Part shown: positions 32,112 to 41,632 of the stretch, piece by piece
How positions within the stretch are numbered: the stretch's first letter is position 1
Layout of the letters: each line of letters starts with the position of its first letter
DNA from: Clostridia bacterium
Lineage (GTDB): Bacteria > Bacillota > Clostridia > Oscillospirales > CAG-272
DNA: 52,751 bases
Reading direction: 5' to 3'
Assembly: GCA_017503105.1 (NCBI GenBank)
Contig: JAFVTS010000018.1
Location: 1 to 52,751 of the forward strand
Notes under the pieces: generated by a model
The model's input: the letters and a program-made list of their open reading frames with translations, nothing else
What the model was told of the DNA's origin: nothing
The model's database searches: none
Made by a program: the position numbers and the translations under genes

Positions 32112-33386
32112 ATGAGCACTGTAAAATTTCCTTACGGCAAAGACTTTATGGAATACGATTTTTCGGGCGAGAATTTTCTCGGCACGCTCACCTCGTCACT
32201 TCACGGCTACGAAGCGACCAAGAGCGGCGAGGAGCTCGTCAGGGAGGCTATGAAACAGCCGTATGGCGGCAAAAAGCTCTCGGAAATGGCAAAAGGCAAG
32301 AAAAAAATCGTTATAATAGCGAGCGACCACACCCGTCCCGTGCCCTCCAAGGTCATCATACCGCCTATGCTTGAAGAGATAAGAGCGGGAAATCCCGATG
32401 CAGACGTTACTATTCTTATAGCTACGGGATGCCACAGATATACGACGCGTGACGAGCTCGTCGCGAAGTTCGGTGAAAAAATCGTAAATGAGGAAAAGAT
32501 AGTGGTCCACGTCTCGACCGATTCCGAAAATATGGTGAAGATAGGCACCCTGCCCTCTGGCGGCGCGCTTCTCATCAACCGTGTCGCGACGGAGGCTGAT
32601 CTGCTCGTTGCGGAAGGCTTTATAGAGCCGCATTTCTTTGCGGGCTTCTCGGGCGGAAGAAAGAGCGTGCTCCCCGGTATTGCGGCAAAGGAAACCGTGC
32701 TTGCCAATCACTGCGCTGAGTTTATCGCTCATCCGAGAGCAAGGACGGGCATAATTGCGGGCAACCCCATTCACGAGGATATGCTCTTCGCGGCAAAGTG
32801 CGCGGGACTCGCTTACGTGGTAAACGTGGTGATAGACGAGAAAAAGCAGGCTATATTTGCCGTTGCGGGCGAGGTCGAAGCAGCACACGCGGCGGGATGC
32901 GACTTTCTCTTGGGGCTTTGCGGAGCAGAGCCCAAGTGGGCTGACGTTGTCATTTCAACCAACGGCGGTTATCCGCTCGACCAGAACATTTACCAATCCG
33001 TAAAGGGTATGACGGCGGCGGAGGCATCCGTCAATGAGGGCGGCGTCATCATAATGCTCTCAAGCTGCGCGGACGGTCACGGCGGCGAGGAATTTTACCG
33101 TCAGATGACCCTTGACACGGCGGCGACCGAAAAAGAAATACTCTCACGCGGCAGAGGAGAAACTCTTCCCGACCAATGGATGACTCAGATCCTTATCAGA
33201 ATACTTAAGCGCGCTAAGGTCATACTCGTATCCGAAGCTCCCGAAAAAATGGTCAGGGATATGCATATGATACCCGCGCATTCAATAGCCGAGGCACTCG
33301 CGCTTGCGAAGGATATTCTCGGAAATGAACGTCCGACTGTGACGGCGATTCCCGACGGCGTTTCGGTTATGGTCGTGGAGAAATAA
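32112..33386 (+). CDS. LarA-family nickel-pincer racemase/epimerase
   Basis: 424 residues. It keeps the residues that hold the nickel-pincer nucleotide and catalyse hydride transfer in lactate racemase, at the same numbering as the Lactobacillus enzyme: H108 in ATGCHR, H174 in EPHFFAGFSGG and K184 in GGRKSVLPG. The family is wider than lactate racemase and includes sugar-acid epimerases (for example D-gluconate 2-epimerase), which fits this glycan context better. The cofactor-building genes larB, larC and larE are not in the window and must be elsewhere. AAAGGAG precedes the ATG; the next gene follows after 2 bases. Confidence 0.9.
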   Translation: MSTVKFPYGKDFMEYDFSGENFLGTLTSSLHGYEATKSGEELVREAMKQPYGGKKLSEMAKGKKKIVIIASDHTRPVPSKVIIPPMLEEIRAGNPDADVTILIATGCHRYTTRDELVAKFGEKIVNEEKIVVHVSTDSENMVKIGTLPSGGALLINRVATEADLLVAEGFIEPHFFAGFSGGRKSVLPGIAAKETVLANHCAEFIAHPRARTGIIAGNPIHEDMLFAAKCAGLAYVVNVVIDEKKQAIFAVAGEVEAAHAAGCDFLLGLCGAEPKWADVVISTNGGYPLDQNIYQSVKGMTAAEASVNEGGVIIMLSSCADGHGGEEFYRQMTLDTAATEKEILSRGRGETLPDQWMTQILIRILKRAKVILVSEAPEKMVRDMHMIPAHSIAEALALAKDILGNERPTVTAIPDGVSVMVVEK

Positions 33387-33388
33387 AA

Positions 33389-34120
33389 ATGATAAAAGAC
33401 GGCGAAAAGATAAACGAAGAAGGCTTGATATCCTTCCTTATGATAGGTCAGTCCAATATGGCAGGCAGAGGCGAGTTTGGAGAGGTCGAGGAGATAGAGA
33501 ACAAAGAGTGCTTTATGCTTCGTATGGGAAGATGGCAGACAATGAGCGAGCCGATCAACCCCGACCGTTCAATATTCAAAGGAAAATTTCACTCGGGAAT
33601 CTCGCTCGGTGCATCCTTCGCTGACAATATTCAGAAGAAGCTTGACACCAAAGTGGGACTGATTCCTTGTGCTGACGGCGGCACAAAACTCGACGAGTGG
33701 ATGCCGGGAACGGTGCTTTTTGACCACGCGGTTATGATGGCGTCGCTCGCGAAGCGCACATCGGCACTTGCGGGAGTTATTTGGCATCAAGGTGAGAGTG
33801 ACTGTCATAATGACAGTGACGTAAATGAATACGAGAAAAAATTCGTGACCTTCTTAAAGGAATTAAGGCGCGCCCTTGGAGATGAGAATTTACCCGTTAT
33901 AATCGGTGAAATATCAGAGAATACCGATCACACATGGGGAATATATGATCGAGCGCCAAAATTGAATAAAGTTTTACACGGGGTGGCAGATGCAGATCCT
34001 TTTTGCGGTATTGTCCGTGCGGCAGAGCTTCCTCTCAAGCCCGATGGGTTGCACTTTAATTCTGCCTCTTTGCGCATACTAGGTGAAAGGTATGCGGAAA
34101 AATATTTAAGTCTTTTATAA
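33389..34120 (+). CDS. SGNH-type carbohydrate esterase (sialate O-acetylesterase/CE6-like)
   Basis: 243 residues. Nucleophile serine in MIGQSNMAGRG, glutamine/glutamate block GVIWHQGESD, and aspartate-histidine pair in KPDGLHFN. These are the SASA/CE6 motifs of enzymes that remove acetyl groups from sugars such as xylan. No signal peptide, so it works on imported oligosaccharides. Starts 2 bases after larA-like. Confidence 0.88.
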   Translation: MIKDGEKINEEGLISFLMIGQSNMAGRGEFGEVEEIENKECFMLRMGRWQTMSEPINPDRSIFKGKFHSGISLGASFADNIQKKLDTKVGLIPCADGGTKLDEWMPGTVLFDHAVMMASLAKRTSALAGVIWHQGESDCHNDSDVNEYEKKFVTFLKELRRALGDENLPVIIGEISENTDHTWGIYDRAPKLNKVLHGVADADPFCGIVRAAELPLKPDGLHFNSASLRILGERYAEKYLSLL

Positions 34121-34143
34121 TTTTATAAACAAGAGGAATGGAA

Positions 34144-34788
34144 ATGAAAAAAGTTATACTGATCGGCGACTCCATAAGAATGGGATACTGTAAATACGTA
34201 AAAGATGCACTTGTCGGGGCGGCAGACGTTTATTATCCTAACGAAAACTGTCGCTTCGCAGAACACGTTCTGCGTTTTTTGCACGAATGGAAGAAAAAGG
34301 GCGAATGGGGCGAGGACATAGACCTCGTGCATTGGAACGCAGGGCTTTGGGACTGTCTTGAGTTGTTTGACGACGAGCCATTGACGTCCCTCTCGTATTA
34401 CGGCGAGGCTGTCGCAAGAATAGATAAGCGTATAAGAAAGCTTTTTCCTCGCGCGAAGGTCGTTTTCGCAACTTCAACGTCCGTTGTGGAATCACTTTAC
34501 AACGAGAATTTTCGCCGTCATAACGGCATTATCGAAGAATACAACCGCGTTGCAAAGGAAGCGCTCAAAAACACCGATACGGTCATAAACGATCTTTACA
34601 AGGTGTCGCTGTCCGCCACCGATAAGCACCGTTCCGACGCAACGCATTTCAACACCGATGCAGGTTGCGAGCTGATGGGCGGAGCAGTCCTTTCTGTTAT
34701 TTGTCGAGAGCTTGGCATCGCAGCCTCGGAAATCAAGATCGAGAATTTTGAACCCGAAAAATATTCTGCGGATAGCATAGGATATTAA
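34144..34788 (+). CDS. SGNH/GDSL-family esterase
   Basis: About 214 residues. Block I is IGDSIRMGY with the catalytic serine, block III is HWNAGLWD, and the terminal pair is in DATHFN. Distinct from its neighbour at 33389, giving two different deacetylase-type esterases in a row. ATG 34144 is chosen because AAGAGG lies too close to the in-frame ATG at 34138. Cytoplasmic. Confidence 0.85.
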   Translation: MKKVILIGDSIRMGYCKYVKDALVGAADVYYPNENCRFAEHVLRFLHEWKKKGEWGEDIDLVHWNAGLWDCLELFDDEPLTSLSYYGEAVARIDKRIRKLFPRAKVVFATSTSVVESLYNENFRRHNGIIEEYNRVAKEALKNTDTVINDLYKVSLSATDKHRSDATHFNTDAGCELMGGAVLSVICRELGIAASEIKIENFEPEKYSADSIGY

Positions 34789-34790
34789 AA

Positions 34791-35996
34791 ATGACAGTTA
34801 ACGATATTTGCAAAGAAATAAAGCACCGTCTTGACACCGTGCATATCGGACGCTTCAAGGGTATGGAAAAGCCCTTGTTTCTCATCTCCGAGCAATATCC
34901 CGGAATATGGCTTGAGCACGTTTACGACTCCGTTTTTTACGCTATGCGTGACAGAGAGAAGCTGCCGCTTGCCGTGAATACCGCAGAGCTTTTCATTTCA
35001 CTTCAAAAAGACGACGGTCAGCTCCCTTTTTGCGTCCTTGACGGCAACAAGCGCGATGGAGAGCTCGTTGGCTACTCTCATATTCAAGAGTGCGTTTCAT
35101 TCGCAAAGCTATGCTTTATGATATACGAAATGAGCGGTGACAAAGGCTTTCTGCGCCGCGCCTTTGACGCCTCTCAAAAGTGGGTGACGTGGCTCAGAAG
35201 CAACAGAATGACCCTCGGCACGGGACTTGTCGAGATGTTCGTCGGATTTGACACGGGGCACGATAACTCGGGAAGGCTTGAAGGACTTTCCTGTCAGGGA
35301 AGGTACAGAATAGACGGCACTTTGCAAAACGCCGCAGTCTTGCCGAAGGACGACCCCACAGCGCCCGTTATCGCCGTTGATATGAACTGCAATTATTACG
35401 CGACGCTGACAGCACTTTCAAAAATGGCAAGGGTGCTCGGACTTTCCGCGGAGGCAAAAAAATTTGCCGAAGACGCCACCCGTGTTAAGAAAAAGCTCTT
35501 TGAATACTGCTACAGTGAAGAGGACGCTTTCTTTTATGACGTTGACAAAAACGGAAGGCAGATGAAGTATCTTTCAAGCACCGTTTTTCACCTCTTTATG
35601 GAAGGCGTGCTTGACGAAAAGGACGATGCCGAGCTTATACGCAAGATATACGAAAAGCACATATCAAATCCCGAAGAATTTAACACGCCCTACCCCTTCC
35701 CCTCTATGGCTATATCCGACCCGTCCGTTATAGGGCACAAGGATTTCAACTGTTGGGGTTATTATTCTCAGGGTCTTATAGCTTTAAGAGCAACGATGTG
35801 GATGGACCGATACGGCTTTTCTTCCGACTTCGACAGGCTTTGCCGCGCGTGGGTCTGTGCGTGGACGGAGCACTATGACAAAGTGAAGCTCGGTCAGGAG
35901 CTTGACCCCGTAACGGGTATTCCCACAAGATCGTCGGAATGGTACTCATCCTGTATGCTCTTCTACCTCTTCGCGAGCGAGCGCATAGGATTTTAG
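34791..35996 (+). CDS. six-hairpin glycosidase (MGH1/GH63-like)
   Basis: 401 residues that fold as an alpha/alpha barrel. Characteristic blocks are DSVFYAMRDREKLPLAVN, VDMNCNYYATLTALSKMARVLG, KKFAEDATRVKKKLFEYC and CWGYYSQGLIALRATMW, close in texture to mannosylglycerate-hydrolase-like and GH63 proteins. The exact family is uncertain. It starts 2 bases after the preceding esterase gene, inside the same operon. Confidence 0.7.
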   Translation: MTVNDICKEIKHRLDTVHIGRFKGMEKPLFLISEQYPGIWLEHVYDSVFYAMRDREKLPLAVNTAELFISLQKDDGQLPFCVLDGNKRDGELVGYSHIQECVSFAKLCFMIYEMSGDKGFLRRAFDASQKWVTWLRSNRMTLGTGLVEMFVGFDTGHDNSGRLEGLSCQGRYRIDGTLQNAAVLPKDDPTAPVIAVDMNCNYYATLTALSKMARVLGLSAEAKKFAEDATRVKKKLFEYCYSEEDAFFYDVDKNGRQMKYLSSTVFHLFMEGVLDEKDDAELIRKIYEKHISNPEEFNTPYPFPSMAISDPSVIGHKDFNCWGYYSQGLIALRATMWMDRYGFSSDFDRLCRAWVCAWTEHYDKVKLGQELDPVTGIPTRSSEWYSSCMLFYLFASERIGF

Positions 35997-36066
35997 AGCA
36001 CGGTTAGCGAAATTTCGCGCTTTAAAGCTTTCATACATTAGAATTTAACACACAAGGATAGATAAA

Positions 36067-38091
36067 ATGCAAGTTTCAATAAAACGAAAAAACGGAGTGC
36101 TCGGTGTAGAAATAGACGGAAAATATTACCCACCGCTTTCATTCAAATCATTCAGACCGAATCCAACAAACATCTCGGAATTTTACGAAGCGGGAGTCAG
36201 GCTTTTCAGTGTTCTTTCAAGCGGTGTCATCTGTGCTCTCGGCGTGCCCTACTCACGCTTTGGCGAGTCTTGGATAGGCGACGGAGAATATGACTTTTCG
36301 AGCGTTGACCGTCAAATGGATATGTTCATTGAAAACGCTCCGGGCGGCTATTTTGCGCCGATGTTTCAGCTTGACACGCGGCAGTGGTACATAGAAAAAT
36401 ACGGTGTGCCGAATACATTCACCCACCTTTCTCAAACCGCGTCTGACGAGCACTGGAGACGGGCGGCAGCCGATTACTTAAAGGCTGTCATAAACCACTG
36501 CGAAGAAAAATATGGTGACAGGATTTACGGTTACTTCCTTCTCGGAGGTATGACTACGGAATGGTTCTCGCGCCACGATAACGAAGAGCCGCATCCGATA
36601 AAAGAGGCGGCTTTCAGGAAATGGTGCGGTCGCGCGGATGCTCATCTTCCGACAAAAGAGCGTTTTGAGCTTGCAGGCGACGTTTTTCTCACGCCTGAGG
36701 AGGCGGATGTATGCGAGGCAAGGCGTTTTCACTCGGAGTTGATCTCCGACACGATTTTGCATTTTGCAAAAGAGGCGCAAAGCGTTATAAAGCATAAAAA
36801 ACTTCTCGGGCTTTATTACGGTTATCTTCTTGAGCTTGAACGCGGTCTTCTTAATCAAGGTGTTGCAGACTATGAGCGTGTATTTCTCTCGCCCGACATA
36901 GATATGATATCAAGCCCCTCGTCTTATCATTACAGAAAGATAGATGACCCGAGTGCGTTTATGGTTACGCAAAGGACGCTCGACAAATACGGCAAGCTCT
37001 ATTTCCTTGAATTCGATCACATAACTCACGTGGCACCGCGGATGGTCCACGAGCCGTGCGAGGACAAGAGCGGCAACGGACATATGGTACAGATCCCCGG
37101 TGCGAACAGCAAGTGCAAAAGCAGCACCGAAAGCTTGAACCTTATGTGGCGCGACTACGTGCTCTGCTTCGGCAAGGGTACGGCAATGTGGTGGTTCGAT
37201 ATGTTCGACGGCTGGTTCCGCTCGGCGGAAATGATGGGCGCTATCGAAAAAATGATAAACATTCACGCAAATCTTTCATATCTTGACAAATCAAGCATCG
37301 CAAAAATAGCCGTCTTTGCCGAGGGTAGCTCTCTTTACCGCGTAAGAAAGAGTTCGACCGTGCAAAAGATATGCCTTGCGGGCTTTAACAGAAGCCTTGC
37401 CGAGATCGGTGCGCCATACGACGTTTATTCCATCTCTGATATAGACACTCTTCCTAATGACCAATACCGATTTATAATCATTGAGAACTCTTACGATATT
37501 CCGACAAAAAGAATGAATAAGATCGAAGAATTAAGAAAAGCGGGTGTCAAGGTGCTGTTCTTATATGCTCCGAATTACGCAAAGGACGGCAAAAACAGTG
37601 TAAAGCTTATTTCCGAAGCTGTCGGTATGAACGTCACCGAGTCACACACATTTCACGGCAATCTTATTTATAAAGGCGAACCGCTTCCCGAAGAAAAGCT
37701 TATGCGCGAGGCTCCGTACTTTAATATAGATGACAAGGACGTAATTCCGCTTGCATATTTTGAGGACGGTACCTTGGGCGCGGCAAGGCGCGGCAATTCC
37801 TATTACGCCGCCGTGCCATACGTACATTCAGCCTTGCTCCGCGATATTGCAAAGGACGCAGGTATCTTCGTGTATTCCGACACGGCAAAGGTGTATACAT
37901 ACGTCAACAAGAACGCCATAGGTGTTTACAACGCGACTAACGGCGATGCTGTAATAAACGTTCCCGAGGACGGAGAATATACTGATAAGATCACGGAAGA
38001 AAGCTTTATGACAGAAGACGGTAAGCTCACGCTCAAAAAGCGTGATATGAACGCTTATCTTCTCATAAACAGAAAAAATATAAAGGAATAA
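36067..38091 (+). CDS. divergent GH42-like glycoside hydrolase, paralog 1
   Basis: 674 residues: a TIM-barrel (about 20-400), a Rossmann-like GATase/trimerisation-type domain (about 410-560; YDVYSISDIDTLPNDQYRFI), and a C-terminal beta domain. This is the GH42 plan. The expected Asn-Glu acid/base is replaced by the conserved block LLGGMTTEWFS (E165), and the usual nucleophile glutamate is not evident (LEFDH here, ASFDN in the paralog at 42690). It may be a new subfamily. No signal peptide. The ATG has AAGGAT upstream. Confidence 0.7.
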   Translation: MQVSIKRKNGVLGVEIDGKYYPPLSFKSFRPNPTNISEFYEAGVRLFSVLSSGVICALGVPYSRFGESWIGDGEYDFSSVDRQMDMFIENAPGGYFAPMFQLDTRQWYIEKYGVPNTFTHLSQTASDEHWRRAAADYLKAVINHCEEKYGDRIYGYFLLGGMTTEWFSRHDNEEPHPIKEAAFRKWCGRADAHLPTKERFELAGDVFLTPEEADVCEARRFHSELISDTILHFAKEAQSVIKHKKLLGLYYGYLLELERGLLNQGVADYERVFLSPDIDMISSPSSYHYRKIDDPSAFMVTQRTLDKYGKLYFLEFDHITHVAPRMVHEPCEDKSGNGHMVQIPGANSKCKSSTESLNLMWRDYVLCFGKGTAMWWFDMFDGWFRSAEMMGAIEKMINIHANLSYLDKSSIAKIAVFAEGSSLYRVRKSSTVQKICLAGFNRSLAEIGAPYDVYSISDIDTLPNDQYRFIIIENSYDIPTKRMNKIEELRKAGVKVLFLYAPNYAKDGKNSVKLISEAVGMNVTESHTFHGNLIYKGEPLPEEKLMREAPYFNIDDKDVIPLAYFEDGTLGAARRGNSYYAAVPYVHSALLRDIAKDAGIFVYSDTAKVYTYVNKNAIGVYNATNGDAVINVPEDGEYTDKITEESFMTEDGKLTLKKRDMNAYLLINRKNIKE

Positions 38092-38095
38092 AGAC

Positions 38096-38314
38096 ATGAA
38101 AACAACCAAGATCTGCCCAAAATGCCAAAGCACGGATATTCTTTTGATAGAAGGAAGTGTCGGCGCTTACGGCGCGGGAAACAACATCCCCGCAAGCACG
38201 TTCAAATACGCAAAGGTCAACAGATACCTTTGCTGCACCTGCGGTTTTTCCGAGGAATGGGTCGACCGTGAAGATATAGAAAAGCTTAAGAAAAAATACT
38301 CGAAGAACACCTGA
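38096..38314 (+). CDS. small zinc-ribbon protein
   Basis: 72 residues with two CxxC knuckles (CPKC at the start, CCTCG near residue 53), and the strongly conserved-looking SVGAYGAGNN between them. Known as a small Firmicute family without an assigned function. It starts 4 bases after the GH42-like stop and is probably the last gene of that operon. Confidence 0.85.
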   Translation: MKTTKICPKCQSTDILLIEGSVGAYGAGNNIPASTFKYAKVNRYLCCTCGFSEEWVDREDIEKLKKKYSKNT

Positions 38315-38400
38315 TACGTTAAAGAATTTAACACGGGTACCCCCATTTACGTATAAAATCAAATCTAACAAAAGCAATAAAAAGAAAAGGATGCATAATT

Positions 38401-39732
38401 ATGAACAAAATTTTTGAAGCTGTTGAAAAGCATAGGGGACTGATTCTTGAAGCGGAGCGCCACATCTGGAAAACCCCCGAAACGGGATACAAAGAATTTA
38501 AAACGTCGAAGTATATGGCGGAAAAATTCGAAGAACTCGGCTACTCTCTTACCTATGCCGACGGGATAACGGGATTTTACACGGTTATCGACACGGGAAA
38601 AGAGGGACCCGAGGTGCTCGTGCTTTGCGAGCTTGATTCCGTAATCTGCCCGGAGCACAAGGACGCAGATCCCGAAACCGGCGCCGTTCATTCCTGCGGA
38701 CACAACGCACAGTGCGCCACGATGCTCGGTATTGCGGCGGCATTGAAGGAAGACGGTATGCTTGACGGACTTTCCGGAAAAATAATGCTTTGCGCCGTAC
38801 CCGCGGAAGAGCTTCTTGAGATAGAATACAGAACGAAGCTCAAAAACGAGGGAAAGATAAAATACTTCGGCGGCAAGAGCGAATTTCTCCATCGCGGATA
38901 TTTTGACGGTGTGGATATTGCGTTTATGGTTCACACGTCATATTCGTATAGTTGCCCCGGAGGATCTGTCGGATGCATTGCAAAAAGAATTATTTATAAA
39001 GGCAAAGCATCACACGCCGGCGGCTCTCCTTGGGATGGAATTAACGCACTTTATGCTGCAAACTGCGGAATAAACGCGCTCAACGCTATTCGCGAGACCT
39101 TCAAGGACCACGAAACCATACGCGTGCATCCTATAATAACAAGCGGAGGTGCTATGGTAAACGCGATTCCCGAATGCGCAGTGCTCGAAAGCTACGTCAG
39201 AGGTAAAAACTACAAAGCTATAGTAAGAGAAAACAAAAAGGTAAACAGAGCCTTAATCGGTGCTGCGCTCTCACTCGGCGCAAACGTTGAAATAATAGAC
39301 ACACCCGGTTATGCCCCCAACGTAAACGACAAAGAAATGATAGACGTTGCCCGCGACGCTGCAAAGATAGTTCTTGGAGAGGACCTTAATACAAGCAAAA
39401 GCTACTCGAGCGGTAGCACCGATATGGGCGACCTTTCCTGCATTATGCCTACAGTTCACCCTTATTGCGGTGGCGCTCGCGGTACCGCGCACGGAAATGA
39501 CTTCGAGATATGCGACCCCGAGGCAGCTTGCGTCACAAACGCGAAATGGCAACTCGCTATGCTCCGCATATTGCTTGAAAACGAGGCTGAACGCGCGAAG
39601 AAAATACTCGCCGATTTTAAGCCGCTCTTCTCTTCAAAAGAAGAATTTTTAAGCTACCAGGACAGCCTTGCGTCCTCGGGTGACAGAATCGTTTACGGCG
39701 AAGACGGCACTGCAACCGTAAAACTTGATTAA
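38401..39732 (+). CDS. M20-family amidohydrolase/peptidase
   Basis: 443 residues. The metal block is HSCGHNAQCATMLG, with PAEELLE carrying the catalytic glutamates and KGKASHAGGSPWDGINAL in the lid domain. It resembles AbgB/ACY1L2-like aminoacyl amidohydrolases, which cleave N-acyl amino acids or dipeptides. The third position of the metal block, usually histidine, is glutamine here, so activity should not be assumed. AAAGGA precedes the ATG. Confidence 0.85.
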   Translation: MNKIFEAVEKHRGLILEAERHIWKTPETGYKEFKTSKYMAEKFEELGYSLTYADGITGFYTVIDTGKEGPEVLVLCELDSVICPEHKDADPETGAVHSCGHNAQCATMLGIAAALKEDGMLDGLSGKIMLCAVPAEELLEIEYRTKLKNEGKIKYFGGKSEFLHRGYFDGVDIAFMVHTSYSYSCPGGSVGCIAKRIIYKGKASHAGGSPWDGINALYAANCGINALNAIRETFKDHETIRVHPIITSGGAMVNAIPECAVLESYVRGKNYKAIVRENKKVNRALIGAALSLGANVEIIDTPGYAPNVNDKEMIDVARDAAKIVLGEDLNTSKSYSSGSTDMGDLSCIMPTVHPYCGGARGTAHGNDFEICDPEAACVTNAKWQLAMLRILLENEAERAKKILADFKPLFSSKEEFLSYQDSLASSGDRIVYGEDGTATVKLD

Positions 39733-39746
39733 ACAGTAAAATAACA

Positions 39747-40538
39747 ATGCTCTCAAATTATCACATTCACACGGCAAGATGTCATCACGCGACGGGGACA
39801 GAAGAGGAGTACGTGCTCCGCGCCATCGAGCGCGGACTTAAGACGATCGGGTTTTCAGATCATACACCGTATTTTTATGACGGAGATTACGTATCACCTG
39901 CAAAGATGAGCATCTCGGAAATGCCCGATTATTTTAACACGCTCCTATACTTGCGCAAAAAATACAAAGAAGAAATAGATATAAAGATAGGATTTGAAAC
40001 GGAATATTTCCCGAAATTTTTCGACCGTCTTATCGAAGAATACAGGAAATTTCCACTCGACTACGTCATTCTCGGTCAACACATCGTCGGAAACGAATCG
40101 ACCGACGATATGATAAACTCGTTTCTTCCGACGTCCGAAGGAAAATATCTAACCCGCTTCGTCGACCAGTGCACCGAGGCGTTGGAAACGGGCAGATTTA
40201 CATATTTTGCCCACCCCGACTGCTTCAACTTCGTTCCAAAAGGGCGCGAGGATGAGGAGCTTGCCGAGTTTGAGTACGAGCGGCTGATACGCGCGGCTAT
40301 GCGAACGGAAACACCGATTGAGATAAACCTTTGCGGCGTCAGATGCGGAAGGTATTATCCAAATCCGAGATTCTGGAAAATAGCGGGCAAGCTCGGCGCA
40401 AAGACCGTGATAGGCTGTGACGCACACGCGCCCGAGCAGGTGGCAGACTCAGGTGAAATAAAGATCGCTATGCGCCTTGTAAACGACAACTCGTTAAACC
40501 TTATCGAAGATTTTCCGTTAAAGAATCCCTGTATATAA
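39747..40538 (+). CDS. PHP-domain phosphatase (histidinol-phosphatase-like)
   Basis: 263 residues. Metal-binding blocks NYHIHTARCHHA, GFSDHTPYF, GFETEYFPKF, LGQHIVG, FAHPD and GCDAHAPE appear in the right order for a PHP-type histidinol phosphatase (HisK). No other histidine-synthesis gene is nearby, so it may act on another phosphoester. It closes an operon with the M20 gene and is followed by a terminator. Confidence 0.88.
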   Translation: MLSNYHIHTARCHHATGTEEEYVLRAIERGLKTIGFSDHTPYFYDGDYVSPAKMSISEMPDYFNTLLYLRKKYKEEIDIKIGFETEYFPKFFDRLIEEYRKFPLDYVILGQHIVGNESTDDMINSFLPTSEGKYLTRFVDQCTEALETGRFTYFAHPDCFNFVPKGREDEELAEFEYERLIRAAMRTETPIEINLCGVRCGRYYPNPRFWKIAGKLGAKTVIGCDAHAPEQVADSGEIKIAMRLVNDNSLNLIEDFPLKNPCI

Positions 40539-40543
40539 AAATT

Positions 40544-40576
40544 CGCCTATGCCGCATCTCTCGGCATAGGCGTTCT
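40544..40576 (+). terminator. terminator after the PHP gene
   Basis: CGCCTATGCCG and CGGCATAGGCG form an 11-base-pair stem, loop CATCTCT, then TTCTTCTT. Confidence 0.9.
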
Positions 40577-40622
40577 TCTTATCTCTGAATATTTGCGAGA
40601 TTTTCACCTCGGCTATTGGCAC

Positions 40623-40651
40623 TTGACTTTTACTAAATAAAATAGTACAAT
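40623..40651 (+). promoter_or_regulatory. promoter before the UxuA remnant
   Basis: TTGACT (40623-40628), 17 bases, TACAAT (40646-40651). It also serves the deacetylase and DUF368 genes. Confidence 0.8.
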
Positions 40652-40682
40652 ATATGTGAAAGTAACGAAAGCGAGAATAAAA

Positions 40683-40880
40683 ATGATTTTAACCGATTAT
40701 CTGCTCTCAGAACACGATATAAGTTGGGATTTTGCCAAGCAGTGCGGTGTTGACGTGCCGATAAGAGTCGATCACGTTCCTCTTATGGCAGGCGAGGACA
40801 ACACGACCCCCGGATATACCGCGCTTGGAAGGCTTTTTGCCATAGGTTATCTAAAGGGTATACTTGACGCGGAAAAGTAA
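40683..40880 (+). pseudogene. C-terminal remnant of mannonate dehydratase
   Basis: 65 codons. IRVDHVPLMAGEDNTTPGYT and ALGRLFAIGYLKGIL match the conserved end of UxuA-type mannonate dehydratases, which are about 350 residues. The stretch before it (MILTDYLLSEHDISWDF) is not a normal UxuA start, so most of the gene is deleted. ATG 40683 with GCGAG is used, since the GTG at 40656 would precede the transcription start. A short expressed peptide remains possible because promoter and binding site are intact. Confidence 0.6.
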
Positions 40881-40916
40881 AATATAAAAATTTAATGACA
40901 AAGCGAGGTTTTTGCT

Positions 40917-41627
40917 ATGTTTTTCGGTAAAAATAAGGCGGTCACGTTCAGTTATGACGACGGTGTAACGCAGGATATAAGGCTTGCGGAGCTTTTTTCA
41001 AAATACGGACTTCGCGCGACGTTTAACATAAATTCGGAGCTCCTCGGAAAAGAGGGCTCACTCGTGCGCGACGGCGTAAGAATAAACCACACGAAGGTAA
41101 GACCCGAGGACGTAAAAAGCATTTACGGCGCTCACGAGGTCGCCGCTCACACCCTCACGCACCCTCTCCTCCCCGCCATCGAGGATGAGCGAGAGATAAC
41201 AAGGCAGGTGGAGGAGGACAGGCTTCGCCTCTCCGAGCTTGCGGGCTACGAGGTACGCGGCTTTGCCTACCCCGGCGGCGGTGTTAACAATAACGAGCGC
41301 GTTGCTGAAATAATAAAGCGAACGACAGGCGTTAGATACTGCCGCACGATAACTTCAACGAAGAGCTTCGAGCTTCAGGAAAACCTCTACCGCTTTAACC
41401 CCACGGTATATCATCACAGGGAATTTGACGATCTTTTCACCCTCGGTGAGAAATTTCTTTCGCTGAAAAGCGACGAGCCCGCGCTGTTTTACATCTGGGG
41501 GCACGCTTATGAATTTGATATTGCCGATACCTGGGGACGCTTTGAAGAATTTCTTCAGATGATCTCGGGAAAGAGCGATATATTCTACGGAACGAACTCC
41601 GAGGTATTTTTAGGAGAAAGGCGGTAA
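40917..41627 (+). CDS. polysaccharide deacetylase (NodB/CE4)
   Basis: 236 residues. Motifs TFSYDDGVTQD (catalytic and metal aspartates), HTLTHP (metal histidines) and FAYPGGGVN are intact. No signal peptide or membrane anchor is seen, so it may deacetylate a cytoplasmic sugar. It is in an operon with the uxuA remnant and DUF368 gene (6-base gap). Confidence 0.9.
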   Translation: MFFGKNKAVTFSYDDGVTQDIRLAELFSKYGLRATFNINSELLGKEGSLVRDGVRINHTKVRPEDVKSIYGAHEVAAHTLTHPLLPAIEDEREITRQVEEDRLRLSELAGYEVRGFAYPGGGVNNNERVAEIIKRTTGVRYCRTITSTKSFELQENLYRFNPTVYHHREFDDLFTLGEKFLSLKSDEPALFYIWGHAYEFDIADTWGRFEEFLQMISGKSDIFYGTNSEVFLGERR

Positions 41628-41632
41628 CGGAA

